The notes under the pieces: model-generated | What the model was told of the DNA's origin: nothing | Seen by the model: the letters and a program-made list of their open reading frames with translations, nothing else | The model's database searches: none | Made by a program: the position numbers and the translations under genes | Source of the DNA: Streptomyces sp. NBC_00878 | GTDB taxonomy: Bacteria > Actinomycetota > Actinomycetes > Streptomycetales > Streptomycetaceae | Assembly (NCBI RefSeq): GCF_026341515.1 | Contig: NZ_JAPEOK010000001.1 | Span: 9,920,001-9,984,000, forward strand | Reading direction: 5' to 3' | Length of the DNA stretch: 64,000 bases | Part shown: positions 7,898 through 16,780 of the stretch, piece by piece | How positions within the stretch are numbered: the stretch's first letter is position 1 | Layout: each line of letters starts with the position of its first letter

Positions 7898-10312
7898 GTG
7901 GAGCGTCCACAGAGGCATGCCTCGCCGCATGAGGCGAGCGGTTCCGAGCGGCGGCCCGCGACGGCCGACACCGCACTCGAACTCCTGGTCCACGGCGTCG
8001 GCGGCACGACGCCCCAGGAGATGTTGAACGATCCGCGCACCGTCCGGATCACCGGCGACGACACGGCCGCGGTCTTCCGCCGCGCCGACGACGCCGAAGC
8101 TGAGAAGGACGCGGAGAAGGAAGCCGCGGAACGACCCGATGAGGACCGCGGTACGCCGGTTCCCGAGGCGTACGTGTGGAGCAATCTCACCTCCGGCAAC
8201 GGCTCGCGCGCCCTGTGGCTGCTGCTCCTGCCGTTCATGGTGGTCAACCTCGCCCACTGGATGCGGCCCACGGCGCGGGACAACCGGGTCCGGACGGTAC
8301 GGCTCTACGGCCTGCTCGTCCGCCTCGCAGGACTGACCCTCACGGTGCTGCTGGTCGCCGCCGCCTGCGAGGTCGCCCTCGACCTGGCCGCCTGGCAGTG
8401 CGCGGGCACGAGCGGCTGCGCCCGGGAGCACTCCTGGCTGGGGTTCCTCTCCCCGGCTGGCCCCGATGCCGGCTGGTGGAGCCAGCCCGGCCGCCGGCTC
8501 GCCCTCGCCTCCCTGGTACCCGCGGCCCTCACCGGCCTCCTCTGGTACCTCTCGCACCGCACCTGGAGCGCGTACGAGTCCCAGCAGCCGATCGAGTACG
8601 GGCCCGAGCCCGACGAGGTGAGCAGCCGTGCGGGACTCGGCCGCCCCGGCTTCTGGTACGGGCGCCGGCTGGTGGCCCGGCTGCGCGCGGCGCACACCGC
8701 CGCGGGCCTGCTGACGATCCTCGCGGCGGTCGGCACCTCCGCCGCCCGCTACGACCGCGCGGCCGGCGGCCCGCCCGTCCTGGACGCGCTCGGCCGGATC
8801 ATGGAGGCGACGCTCGTGGTGGGCGGGGCCGTCGTGCTCTGGGTGGTCTGCCGCCGCGGCCGCAGCGAGAACCGGCTCGACCGGCACATCGACGCCGCCC
8901 TCGTGCGCTGGCTGCCCATCGGCTCGCTCCTCCTGCTCGCCGCCACCCTGCTGTACGCCGGCTGGTCGCGCCCGGCGTGGGGCTCGGAACACCGGCTGCC
9001 GGGCGGGGGCGCGATCTTCGGCAGCATCGCACTCGTCCAGTGCCTGCTCGTGATCGTGCTCGGCGTGGTGGCCCGCCTCCTGTACCGCGCCCACCCGGAC
9101 CCCCGTACCGCGATGCGCGGCCTGGCCGGGCCCGCCGTCGCGATGCTGGCCTGCGCCCTGGGCGGCGTGATGTCCGGCGGGGTGGCCCAGCGCGTCGCCG
9201 ACTGGCTGGACGGCACCGGAGGAACGATCGAGGGCCCGCCCGTCCTGCTGACCTGGCAGGCCTCCGTCATCCCGCCGCTGCTGATCGTCGTACTCGTCCT
9301 CGTCGGCTGGCTGGCCAGGCGTACCGTGCGGTTGCGCCGCATCGAGACGGCCGCGGTGGGTCTCGACTACCGGGGCGAGCCCGCGGACACCGAGCGCACC
9401 CGTCGCATCGCGGGCATGCGCGCGATGGCCGCGCTCACGGACCGGGCGCCCCGGATCGTCGGCATCACCTCCATCGTGACGCTGCTGCTGGGCGCCCTGG
9501 CCCTGGTGGGCGCCCTGACCACCGACGAGACGCCGGACGAGGCGGCGAACGGCTCGTACGCCGTCGTGCAGGGCGGGGCACAGACCGCGCAGGCACTCGG
9601 TTCCTGGCTGATCGGCGTCGGCTTCATACTGTTCGTCACCTGGGGGCGCCGCGCCTACAAGGACCCCTCCGCCCGGCGCACCATCGGCATCCTGTGGGAC
9701 GTCGGCACGTTCTGGCCGCGCGCGGCACACCCGTTCGCGCCCCCTTGCTACGCCGAGCGCGCCGTGCCCGACCTGACCTGGCGGATGGCGACCTGGACCA
9801 GCGCCAAGAGCGGCCGGCGGCTCGTGATCTCCGGCCACTCCCAGGGCAGCGTCCTCGCGGCCGCCGCGGCCTGGCAGCTCAAGCCGTCGGTGCGCAGGCG
9901 GGTCGCGCTGCTGACGTACGGTTCGCCCCTGGAGCGGCTCTACGGGCGCTGGTTCCCGGCCCACTTCGGGCCCGACGCGCTCAGCGGGCTGCACCGCGAG
10001 GTCGACTGCTGGCGCAACCTGTACCGGGCCACGGACCCCATCGGCGGCCCCGTCCGACTGCCCGGCGACTGCGGGCCCCAGGTCGACCGCGAGGCCCTGA
10101 AGGACCCTCTCGCGTACGGCCGTACGAAGGATCACCCGCTCCCCGCGCCGATCCTCGGCCACTCCGACTACCAGGCGGACCCCGCCTTCGCCGAGGAGCG
10201 GGAGAAACTGCTCGCCCGGCTCCGGCCGGAGGTGCCGGGTCCGCGCCCGGACAACGGACCGGAGGAACCGCAGGAACCGCAGGAAACGCGGCTGGAACCG
10301 ACGACCATGTGA
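7898..10312 (+). CDS. multi-pass membrane protein with a split alpha/beta-hydrolase domain
   Basis: An 804 aa protein. Near the N-terminus is ELLVHGVGGTTPQEML, an HG-type oxyanion-hole strand of alpha/beta hydrolases. Near the C-terminus is the nucleophile elbow GHSQG with predicted catalytic serine S648. Between them lie about 500 residues holding many hydrophobic segments, so the hydrolase core appears split by a membrane domain. GTG at 7898 is preferred to ATG at 7865 because GGGGGAAG precedes it at good spacing. It is convergent with the AAA+ gene. The substrate is unknown; lipids or peptidoglycan-linked esters are only guesses. Confidence 0.75.
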   Translation: MERPQRHASPHEASGSERRPATADTALELLVHGVGGTTPQEMLNDPRTVRITGDDTAAVFRRADDAEAEKDAEKEAAERPDEDRGTPVPEAYVWSNLTSGNGSRALWLLLLPFMVVNLAHWMRPTARDNRVRTVRLYGLLVRLAGLTLTVLLVAAACEVALDLAAWQCAGTSGCAREHSWLGFLSPAGPDAGWWSQPGRRLALASLVPAALTGLLWYLSHRTWSAYESQQPIEYGPEPDEVSSRAGLGRPGFWYGRRLVARLRAAHTAAGLLTILAAVGTSAARYDRAAGGPPVLDALGRIMEATLVVGGAVVLWVVCRRGRSENRLDRHIDAALVRWLPIGSLLLLAATLLYAGWSRPAWGSEHRLPGGGAIFGSIALVQCLLVIVLGVVARLLYRAHPDPRTAMRGLAGPAVAMLACALGGVMSGGVAQRVADWLDGTGGTIEGPPVLLTWQASVIPPLLIVVLVLVGWLARRTVRLRRIETAAVGLDYRGEPADTERTRRIAGMRAMAALTDRAPRIVGITSIVTLLLGALALVGALTTDETPDEAANGSYAVVQGGAQTAQALGSWLIGVGFILFVTWGRRAYKDPSARRTIGILWDVGTFWPRAAHPFAPPCYAERAVPDLTWRMATWTSAKSGRRLVISGHSQGSVLAAAAAWQLKPSVRRRVALLTYGSPLERLYGRWFPAHFGPDALSGLHREVDCWRNLYRATDPIGGPVRLPGDCGPQVDREALKDPLAYGRTKDHPLPAPILGHSDYQADPAFAEEREKLLARLRPEVPGPRPDNGPEEPQEPQETRLEPTTM

Positions 10313-10322
10313 GGTGGCCGAC

Positions 10323-10375
10323 GCGACAGGGCGTCAGGCGTCGGGGCGTCAGGGCCTCGGCGCCGCACGGCCTCA
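10323..10375 (-). repeat. short repeats of GCCCTGA type at the 3' end of the AAA+ gene
   Basis: Read on the minus strand, the stop codon lies in GCCCTGAGG and related words (GCCCTGACG, GCCTGACG, GCCCTG) follow within 50 bases. The copies are imperfect, so this is a weaker member of the stop-associated repeat set. Confidence 0.45.
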
Positions 10376-12808
10376 GGGCAGCTCCGGCAGGTCCTCCGCG
10401 TACAGCAGGGTGAGGTCGTCCGTGCTCGGTTCGGAGAACTGGGCGACCCGCCCCGCGTGCCGCTCCACCATCGCCTCGAAGGTCTGCCGCGCCGTACGGC
10501 CGTTGCCGAACGCGGGCCCCTTCGGGATCGCCGTGAAGTACTTGACCAGCGCCTCGCCCGCACCCGGCGCGAGCCGGTACTCGTGCTCCTCGGCCTGCTG
10601 CTCCACGATCCGCAGCAACTCCTCGGCGTCGTAGTCGCCGAAGGTGATGGTCCGCGAGAACCGGGACGCCACACCGGGGTTGACGGTCAGGAAGCGCTCC
10701 ATCTCGGCCGTGTAGCCGGCGACGATCACCACCACCGCCTCCCGGTGGTCCTCCATCAGCTTCACGAGCGTGTCGATGGCCTCGCGGCCGAAGTCGCGCC
10801 CCGAGTCCTCCGGCGAGAGCGCGTACGCCTCGTCGATGAACAGCACGCCGCCGCGCGCCCGGTCGAAGGCCTCCTGCGTACGGATGGCCGTGGAGCCGAT
10901 GTGCTCGCCGACCAGGTCCACCCTGGACACCTCGACGAGATGCCCTTTCTCCAGGACTCCGAGCGAGGCGAGGATCTCGCCGTACAGTCGGCCGACCGTC
11001 GTCTTGCCGGTGCCGGGGGAGCCCGTGAAGACCAGATGGCGCCGGGCGGAGGCCGCCTTGAGACCCGCCAGCTGGCGGCGGCGGCCGACCTCGATCATGT
11101 CGGTGAGGGCCCGCACCTCGCGCTTGACGCTCTCCAGGCCCACCAGCGCGTCCAGTTCGCCGAGCACGGCCGTCGACGTGCGCGCGGGCTGCTCGGGCTC
11201 CTGGGAAGCGACGAGCGGCTCCTGCTCGGTGATGCGCTGCCCCGGGATCGCCCCCAGCAGACCGGAGGACTGACTCGTGGTCTGTACGGCGGTCTCCTGC
11301 GCCGGGGGCCGCACACTCGCGCTCTCGTCGCTCGTGCAGTCCTCGACCACGGGACCCGTACCGGACGCTTGGTCGCCGCCGGCGTCCGCGAACTCGTAAC
11401 CACCGCGCGCGCACCGCTCCGTGCGGCACTTCTTCAGCGTCGTACGGCAGCCGTCGAGCACATGGAAGCCGTATCCGCCGCTGCCCGTGACCCGGCAGCC
11501 GTGGAAGGTGCCGCGGCCGCCCGCCGACACATAGAAGCCGGCCTCGGCCGGCGAGGTGACCGTGCACCGCTCGATGGTGGGGTCGGCACCCTTGGTGACG
11601 ATCACGCCCGTCTGCGTACCGTCCACCGTGCAGCCGTTCAGCGTGCCGCCGCTGCCGTGGTCGCGGAACCAGGCGCCCGTCGCGGCGTCCCGGATGCGGC
11701 AGTCGTCGAGCTGCGCGGTCGCGCCGTCGCTCACCGACACGGCCGTGTTGCGGACCTGTGAGATGTCGCTGTCGACGACGTCCGCGCGCGAGCCGCGGTC
11801 GAGGACGAACAGGGCGTCCGGCACGTCGTGCACACGGCAGGAGTCGAGTACGACCGTCGCGCCGTCGCTGACCCACACCGCGGGGTAGTCGCCCGTACTG
11901 TCGTGGATCTCGCACTGGTTGGCGTCCACGCGCGTGCCCGGGTCCCAGACCGACAGGCCGTTGCGCCCGAACTGCCGCACGGTGGAACGGGTCATGGTGA
12001 GGACCGAGCGGGACCGCAGATCGACCGCGTTCTCCGGGATGTCGTGGATGCGGCAGTCGGCCAGCGTCAGCACGGCGTCCGTGTCGAGCGTGACGCCGTC
12101 CGCGGTCGTACGGTGCACATCGCAGTCGGTGAGATGCGCCGTGGCCCGGGCGGTGACCTGTACGCCGCTGCCCCTGACCTCGTACACCTCGCAGCCGATG
12201 GCCTCCAGGGCGGACTGCTCGCCGGTCGCCGACAGGCCCGCGCCCGAGGTGTGGTGGATCCGGCAGCGCTCCAGCCGCGGATGGGCGCCGCCGCGCACCG
12301 AGACGCCCGCCTGGCCGGCCGCGACGACCTCGCACTCCTCGAACACCCCGCCCCCGCTGTCCAGTACGGCGATGCCGACCCCCGCGGGGTTGTCGACGGT
12401 GCAGCGCCGGACGGTCGGACGCGCGCCCCCGCGGACCTCGATACCGGCCGCGGACCGGGTGACGATCCGGATGTCCGTCAGCTCCGGTGTGCCCTCCTCG
12501 ACGAGGAGCGCGGGCGCCGCCGAGTCCTGGCCCTCCACGAGCAGGTCCTGGACCACGGCGGAGGCGCGCACGGTGAGCGGCACTCCGTCGATGGGCGCGA
12601 TGCGCACGGAACCGGGGGAGCCCTCGGGGCCGCGCAGCGTCACCGCCCGCTGGACGACGAGGTTCTCGCGGTAGGTTCCGGCGGCGACGGTGAGGACGTC
12701 ACCGTCGGCCGCTGCCTCCAGGGCGGCGGCGAGCGATGCGTACTCACCCGTGCGGCGCCGCCACCGCGACGTACCGGTGTGCGTCACCTGGACCGTGCCC
12801 TGTGCCAT
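10373..12808 (-). CDS. right-handed beta-helix protein fused to a CbxX/SpoVK-type AAA+ ATPase
   Basis: An 811 aa protein. Residues about 20-480 are a long series of about 23-residue turns with C, H and G at recurring positions (for example EECEVVAAGQAGVSVRGGAHP and ADCRIHDIPENAVDLRS), typical of a parallel beta-helix. After a Gln/Pro-rich linker comes an AAA+ module with Walker A GSPGTGKTT (about residue 594), Walker B GVLFIDEAYALSPEDSGRDFG (about 650) and the SRFSRTITF sensor/arginine-finger region, as in CbxX/CfxQ and SpoVK proteins. ATG at 12808 is used, although the Shine-Dalgarno is poor. An assembly or remodelling role is inferred. Confidence 0.85.
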   Translation of the reverse strand: MAQGTVQVTHTGTSRWRRRTGEYASLAAALEAAADGDVLTVAAGTYRENLVVQRAVTLRGPEGSPGSVRIAPIDGVPLTVRASAVVQDLLVEGQDSAAPALLVEEGTPELTDIRIVTRSAAGIEVRGGARPTVRRCTVDNPAGVGIAVLDSGGGVFEECEVVAAGQAGVSVRGGAHPRLERCRIHHTSGAGLSATGEQSALEAIGCEVYEVRGSGVQVTARATAHLTDCDVHRTTADGVTLDTDAVLTLADCRIHDIPENAVDLRSRSVLTMTRSTVRQFGRNGLSVWDPGTRVDANQCEIHDSTGDYPAVWVSDGATVVLDSCRVHDVPDALFVLDRGSRADVVDSDISQVRNTAVSVSDGATAQLDDCRIRDAATGAWFRDHGSGGTLNGCTVDGTQTGVIVTKGADPTIERCTVTSPAEAGFYVSAGGRGTFHGCRVTGSGGYGFHVLDGCRTTLKKCRTERCARGGYEFADAGGDQASGTGPVVEDCTSDESASVRPPAQETAVQTTSQSSGLLGAIPGQRITEQEPLVASQEPEQPARTSTAVLGELDALVGLESVKREVRALTDMIEVGRRRQLAGLKAASARRHLVFTGSPGTGKTTVGRLYGEILASLGVLEKGHLVEVSRVDLVGEHIGSTAIRTQEAFDRARGGVLFIDEAYALSPEDSGRDFGREAIDTLVKLMEDHREAVVVIVAGYTAEMERFLTVNPGVASRFSRTITFGDYDAEELLRIVEQQAEEHEYRLAPGAGEALVKYFTAIPKGPAFGNGRTARQTFEAMVERHAGRVAQFSEPSTDDLTLLYAEDLPELP

Positions 12809-12985
12809 GGCGCTGCTGTGCCCCCACCTCGTCCTACGCGGGTCCTGAGAGGGTCTTCCCGACACCCGGCCGCGTCAACTCGGCGCACGGGGAACGAGAA
12901 CTGCCTCTCACGACGATGCCGAACACCTCGGCCGGTCCACCGTAGCGTGCGCGGGGCCGGCCGGTTGACCGGAGCGGCCAGGCCG

Positions 12986-13591
12986 TCAACTGCCCGCGCC
13001 TGTCCTGCCCCAGTCCGGACCGGCCTGCGACCACGCCTGGTCGAGGCGCTCGTACCTGCGCCGCACCATGCGCCACACCACCAGGCGCCGGGAACCCTCG
13101 ACGAGTCCCGCGCAGACGACGGCCGTGCCGAATCCGGCCAGGACGGCGTGCGTCGCCGCCGTCGCGGTGTCCAGCGGCCGGCCGACTATTCGGCCGTGCT
13201 TGTCCGTCCAGACCGTGAAGCGGTCGCCGCGCTGCGGGGACTTCAAGGACGCCATGACCGTGTCGCGCCGCGCGGTGCCGTCGGGGGCCGTCCAGTCGGC
13301 GAGCACCCGGCTGTGCGCGTCACGTCCCGAGGCCGTCTCGGGATCGGGGTCGAGCGGGGTCCGGTCCGTCTTCTTGACGACGGTCGCCGCCACCGGATGG
13401 CGGTCCAGCCGCTGCTCGCGCACCGCCTGCTGCAGGGCGTCCTCGGCGAGTCCGCCGACCAGGACACCGACCAGGGGTGCCGCGACGAGGATCAGCAGCA
13501 GCGCCGCCAGCGCAAGCCACGCCTCGGCGAGATCCGTCCTGCGCCGCAGCGGGTTGTGCCGCCAGCGCCAGAGTCCCCTGATGGCCCGCAA
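12986..13591 (-). CDS. Rv1733c-like two-helix membrane protein
   Basis: A 201 aa protein with a basic N-terminus, a first membrane helix at about residues 25-48 (ALAALLLILVAAPLVGVLVGGLA), a soluble middle part (RVLADWTAPDGTARRDTV, GDRFTVWTDKHGRIVGRP) and a second helix at about 148-165. This arrangement and the text around W-T-D match the actinobacterial Rv1733c family as I know it. The start is TTG at 13591 with AAGGGGG 8 bases upstream. Members are often stress or dormancy associated; the function is not established. Confidence 0.75.
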   Translation of the reverse strand: MRAIRGLWRWRHNPLRRRTDLAEAWLALAALLLILVAAPLVGVLVGGLAEDALQQAVREQRLDRHPVAATVVKKTDRTPLDPDPETASGRDAHSRVLADWTAPDGTARRDTVMASLKSPQRGDRFTVWTDKHGRIVGRPLDTATAATHAVLAGFGTAVVCAGLVEGSRRLVVWRMVRRRYERLDQAWSQAGPDWGRTGAGS

Positions 13592-13732
13592 CGTCCCGAC
13601 CCCCTTACGCCTCCGTGATAGCCCCCATCGGAGTCGTTCACGCGCGCGGCCGGGGAAGAGAGAGCGAGATCACCCTCCACCGGCCTCTCATGAACTTCTC
13701 ACACAAGCTCAACGGGCGTGCCGGGCGTCGGT

Positions 13733-13791
13733 GTTCCCGAGCGAGGGGCCCAGTTCCCGTGCGAAGGCCTGGTTCCCGTACGAGGGGCCTA
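13733..13791 (-). repeat. 19-20 bp tandem repeat, three copies, ending on a stop codon
   Basis: Plus-strand copies start GTTCCCG at 13733, 13753 and 13772, each followed by an (A/T)GCGA(G/A)GGGCC-like part. The last copy overlaps the TAG stop of the MOSC gene. It is one of the clearest stop-associated tandem repeats here. Confidence 0.8.
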
Positions 13792-14613
13792 TTCGAGGAT
13801 CCTGACGGGATCTCCCACGCGGACCGAGCCTGGGGACTCCGGCACGAGATTCTGCCCGAAGACCAGCTTGTCGCCGAATCGGCGGTGGCGGGCGAGGGTG
13901 CGCAGCGGCTCCTTGCCGCGCTCGGCGGTGGTCTGGTTCGTGGTGGTCACGACACAGCGCCCGCACATCTTCGCGACCCGGAAGGTGACCTCACCGATGG
14001 CGATCCGGGACCAGTCGTCCTCCGCCCAGGAGGCGGTGCCCCCGACCACCACGTTCGGCCGGAAGCGGTTCATGGGGAGCGGGCCCTCGTCGGGCCGATC
14101 GCCCTGCGCGACGAGCGCGTTGACGGCGTCGAGCGAGCCGAGTGTGGTGAGCAGCAGGGGGTAGCCGTCGGCGAAGCTCACGGTCTCGCCCGGCCGGGCG
14201 AACTCCGGGTCGATGGGCCGACGTGTGGCCGGGTCGTCCAGGTGCATGAGCCGCACCCCGATGCCGAGATAGTCGCTGAACCAGGTGTGGGCCGCCGCGT
14301 CGGCGGGGACCACCTCCACCTTGTCGTTCCAGACATCCACCGGTGTCGTCCCGGTCGGCTCGGGCACGCGGACGGTCAGTGGGTCACAGCCGGGCGCGGA
14401 CAGCAGAATTCCGCCGCCGGGCAACAGCTCGGCGGCGACCAACGCCAGGCGCGGCTGCGGGCGTTGGGTGACGACCTTGTCGCTCTCGTCGATCAGCACC
14501 CAGCGGCGGTCACCCGCCAGACCCCATGGCTCCACGACCGACTCACGCAGGTCACTGCCCCCGGCCGCCTTCAGTGGATAGAGGTGGATCGAGTGCAGTA
14601 CCGGCTTCGACAT
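13789..14613 (-). CDS. MOSC domain-containing molybdenum-cofactor protein (YcbX/mARC-like)
   Basis: A 274 aa protein. The N-terminal MOSC_N beta-barrel (LHSIHLYPLKAAGGS...GLAGDRRWVLID) is followed by the MOSC domain. The motif FRVAKMCGRCVVTT contains C217 and C220, either of which could be the molybdenum ligand known in mARC and YcbX. The segment NRFRPNVVV is also typical. Such proteins reduce N-hydroxylated compounds with electrons from a redox partner; no ferredoxin or reductase gene is adjacent. ATG at 14613 is preceded at 6 bases by CAGGAT, a possible leaderless -10 element. Confidence 0.88.
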   Translation of the reverse strand: MSKPVLHSIHLYPLKAAGGSDLRESVVEPWGLAGDRRWVLIDESDKVVTQRPQPRLALVAAELLPGGGILLSAPGCDPLTVRVPEPTGTTPVDVWNDKVEVVPADAAAHTWFSDYLGIGVRLMHLDDPATRRPIDPEFARPGETVSFADGYPLLLTTLGSLDAVNALVAQGDRPDEGPLPMNRFRPNVVVGGTASWAEDDWSRIAIGEVTFRVAKMCGRCVVTTTNQTTAERGKEPLRTLARHRRFGDKLVFGQNLVPESPGSVRVGDPVRILE

Positions 14614-14658
14614 GAGGTCATCCTGCCAACAACCGCGGACAACCTCCGCCGATTTCTC

Positions 14659-15093
14659 TCAGTAGCCGCGGTACTGCTGGTTGTTGTAGGGCTCCTGGTG
14701 CGGAGCCGGGGCGGGCCGCGGGGCCGCGGGACGCATCGCCTCGTACCCCGTGCCGCCCGCCATGGGCCGCTGCGGCTGGGGAGCCTGCGGGCCCGGGTAG
14801 CCGCGCGGCACGCCGGCCTGCTGAGGGATGTACGGCGCGGCCTGCTGCAGCGGAGCGGGCTGCTGGGCCTGCGGGTAGGCGTACGAAGGAGCCTGCTGGG
14901 AGGGACCGGCAGGCAGGGCGGGCAGTGCTGCGGGCAGAGCGGGCAGGTGACTGCCCGTGTCGTACGCCGCGGGGACCCGGATCGGGGCGATCTGCGGGGT
15001 TCCCCGCTCGGCCACGAGAGAGTCGTAGATCGGAGTGTCCGGGAAGGAGGCGGAGTAGTAACCGCCGCCATAGGTGGAGCGGGGGGAGGTCAT
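14659..15093 (-). CDS. Pro/Gln/Ala-rich streptomycete protein (possibly DUF6643)
   Basis: A 144 aa low-complexity protein. A conserved-looking N-terminus (TSPRSTYGGGYYSASFPDTP) is followed by PRVPAAYDTG-like text and a long P/Q/A/Y-rich tail with PQ and QQ runs. I recall similar N-termini in streptomycete proteins of a domain of unknown function (DUF6643), but I am not certain. No signal peptide or membrane helix is visible. The low-complexity tail suggests a disordered protein. Confidence 0.65.
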   Translation of the reverse strand: MTSPRSTYGGGYYSASFPDTPIYDSLVAERGTPQIAPIRVPAAYDTGSHLPALPAALPALPAGPSQQAPSYAYPQAQQPAPLQQAAPYIPQQAGVPRGYPGPQAPQPQRPMAGGTGYEAMRPAAPRPAPAPHQEPYNNQQYRGY

Positions 15094-15410
15094 GGCACAT
15101 AAGTTAAGCCCACGATGTGCTGGTTGGGGAGACCGATAAGAGGGTTGTTTTCCGTGTCGGCAGTGGTGTGGAACCCCCAATATGAGCGAACTTGGTGAAA
15201 AGGGGCGGCGGGTAGAGCTCTGCACATGTAAAAGCCGAGTTCCGGACGGGTTACTGGTGAGTCGCTTGATGATCGTGCGACCCGGGTGATGGGCGTTCGC
15301 CGCTCGGGGGATTAGGTTGGCGCAGAACGACTGCACGAACCGCACGACCTGAACGAAACTGCACGCGACGAGGCGCGGTCTTGCGCGGAGACACCCGATG
15401 GGGAGCGGAT
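15094..15410. other. 317-base divergent intergenic region
   Basis: It lies between the divergent Pro/Gln-rich gene and the TerD gene and is less G/C-rich than its neighbours (for example GGGTTGTTTTCCGTG, TGTAAAAGCC, GATTAGGTT). It should hold both promoters. I could not fix a convincing -35/-10 pair and see no gene in it. Confidence 0.5.
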
Positions 15411-16715
15411 ATGTCAATGCCCAAAGGATCGAACGTTCCGGTGCCGACGACCGGACTCCGCGTCGAACTCGGTTGGCGGGCCGGCCCGGGCGTACCCGAC
15501 GCGGATGCCTCGGCCCTGCTGCTGGCCTCGGGGAAGGTCCGTTCCGACGCCGACTTCGTCTTCTACAACCAGCCGGCCCACTCCTCCGGCGCGGTGCGCC
15601 ACGAGGGCAAGAAGGACGTCGGCGGCCAGGTGAACGACACGCTGCTCGTCGACCTCGCGCGCGTGGAGCCCGCGATCGACAGGGTGGTGCTCGCCGCGTC
15701 CTCCGACGGCGGGACGTTCGGGCAGGTGCCCGGGCTCTACATCCGGGTTGTCGACGCACAGCAGGGCACGGAGGTCGCGCGCTTCGACAGCGAGGGCGCG
15801 AGTGTGGAGACGGCCTTCGTGCTCGGGGAGTTCTACCGCCGCCAGGGCGCCTGGAAGTTCCGCGCCGTGGGCCAGGGCTACAGCAGCGGACTCGAAGGAC
15901 TCGCCACGGACTTCGGGATCACGGTGGACGAACCGCAGCGGGCGGCGCCGGCTCCCGTGCCGCCGCGGCCCGCCCCCGCGGCCCCACGACCCGCTCCTGT
16001 GGCCCCGCCGGTCACGGCAGCGCCGGTGACACCGCCGGCCGCACCACCGGCCCCGCCCGCGCCGCCCGCGACTCCGGTACGCCTGACCAAGGTCACGCTC
16101 ACCAAGGAAGCCCCGTCCGTCTCGCTGACCAAGCAGGGCGGCACGTCCGGCGTGATGCGCGTGAACCTCAACTGGCAGGTGCGCAAGCAGTTCTCCGGGT
16201 GGCAGGCCAAGCTGGGCCGGGCCGTCGCCATGCACGCGGACCTCGACCTCGACCTGTGCGCCCTGTACGAGCTCTCGGACGGCAGCAAGGGAGTCGTCCA
16301 GGCACTGGGCAACGCCTTCGGAGCGCTGCATCAGCCGCCGTTCATCCATCTCGACGGCGACGACCGCACCGGCGCCTCGACGAGTGGCGAGAACCTCAGC
16401 ATCAACCTCGACCACACACAGTACTTCCGGCGCCTCCTCATCTTCGTGACCATCTACGAAGGGGCACGTTCCTTCGCCGACCTGGACGCGACGGTGACCC
16501 TGCAGCCGCTGCACGGCGCGCCCGTCGACTTCTCGCTCGGCGAGTGCACCGTCCCCTCCACGGTGTGCGCACTCGCCCTCATCACCAACACCGGCAGCGA
16601 CCTCGTCGTCCAGCGCGAGGCCCGCTTCCTCGTCCCGGACCGCGGCGTGAGCCCGCAGCGCACCGTCGACTACGCGTACGGGTGGGGCATGAACTGGACG
16701 CCCGGCAGGAAGTGA
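15411..16715 (+). CDS. TerD-family protein with two TerD-like domains joined by a Pro/Ala linker
   Basis: A 434 aa cytoplasmic protein. Domain 1 (about residues 1-180) has TerD signatures [34 protein letters not shown] and [13 protein letters not shown] linker of about 45 residues rich in P and A follows. Domain 2 (about 225-430) has [39 protein letters not shown] and HLDGDDRTG. TerD proteins bind Ca2+ through Asp-rich loops and act in tellurite, phage or stress responses. ATG at 15411 has GGGAG 6 bases upstream. No other ter genes are adjacent. Confidence 0.9.
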   Translation: MSMPKGSNVPVPTTGLRVELGWRAGPGVPDADASALLLASGKVRSDADFVFYNQPAHSSGAVRHEGKKDVGGQVNDTLLVDLARVEPAIDRVVLAASSDGGTFGQVPGLYIRVVDAQQGTEVARFDSEGASVETAFVLGEFYRRQGAWKFRAVGQGYSSGLEGLATDFGITVDEPQRAAPAPVPPRPAPAAPRPAPVAPPVTAAPVTPPAAPPAPPAPPATPVRLTKVTLTKEAPSVSLTKQGGTSGVMRVNLNWQVRKQFSGWQAKLGRAVAMHADLDLDLCALYELSDGSKGVVQALGNAFGALHQPPFIHLDGDDRTGASTSGENLSINLDHTQYFRRLLIFVTIYEGARSFADLDATVTLQPLHGAPVDFSLGECTVPSTVCALALITNTGSDLVVQREARFLVPDRGVSPQRTVDYAYGWGMNWTPGRK

Positions 16716-16749
16716 CCGGCAGGACAGAAGTGAACGGCGGGAGGTGACC
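16704..16749 (+). repeat. 14-18 bp tandem repeat, three copies, spanning the TerD stop codon
   Basis: Units GGCAGGAAGTGACC (16704), GGCAGGACAGAAGTGAAC (16718) and GGCGGGAGGTGACC (16736). The TGA stop of the TerD gene is inside unit 1, and the TGA triplet recurs in units 2 and 3. Confidence 0.75.
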
Positions 16750-16780
16750 GGGAAGCCCAGTCCGAGCCGACAGCGACCGC

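Noticed and set aside
6758..10162. A 1134-codon minus-strand open frame covering the DeoR gene and most of the hydrolase gene
   Set aside because: Only its last 282 codons encode DeoR motifs; the rest is antisense to the membrane hydrolase and has arginine/alanine/glycine-rich translation typical of high-GC shadows.
9981..12335. A 784-codon minus-strand frame opposite and within the AAA+ gene region
   Set aside because: It is in a different frame from the clear beta-helix/AAA+ reading and shows only low-complexity Arg/Gly/Pro text.
11828..13618. A 596-codon plus-strand frame
   Set aside because: It is antisense to the AAA+ and Rv1733c-like genes, with no recognisable motif.
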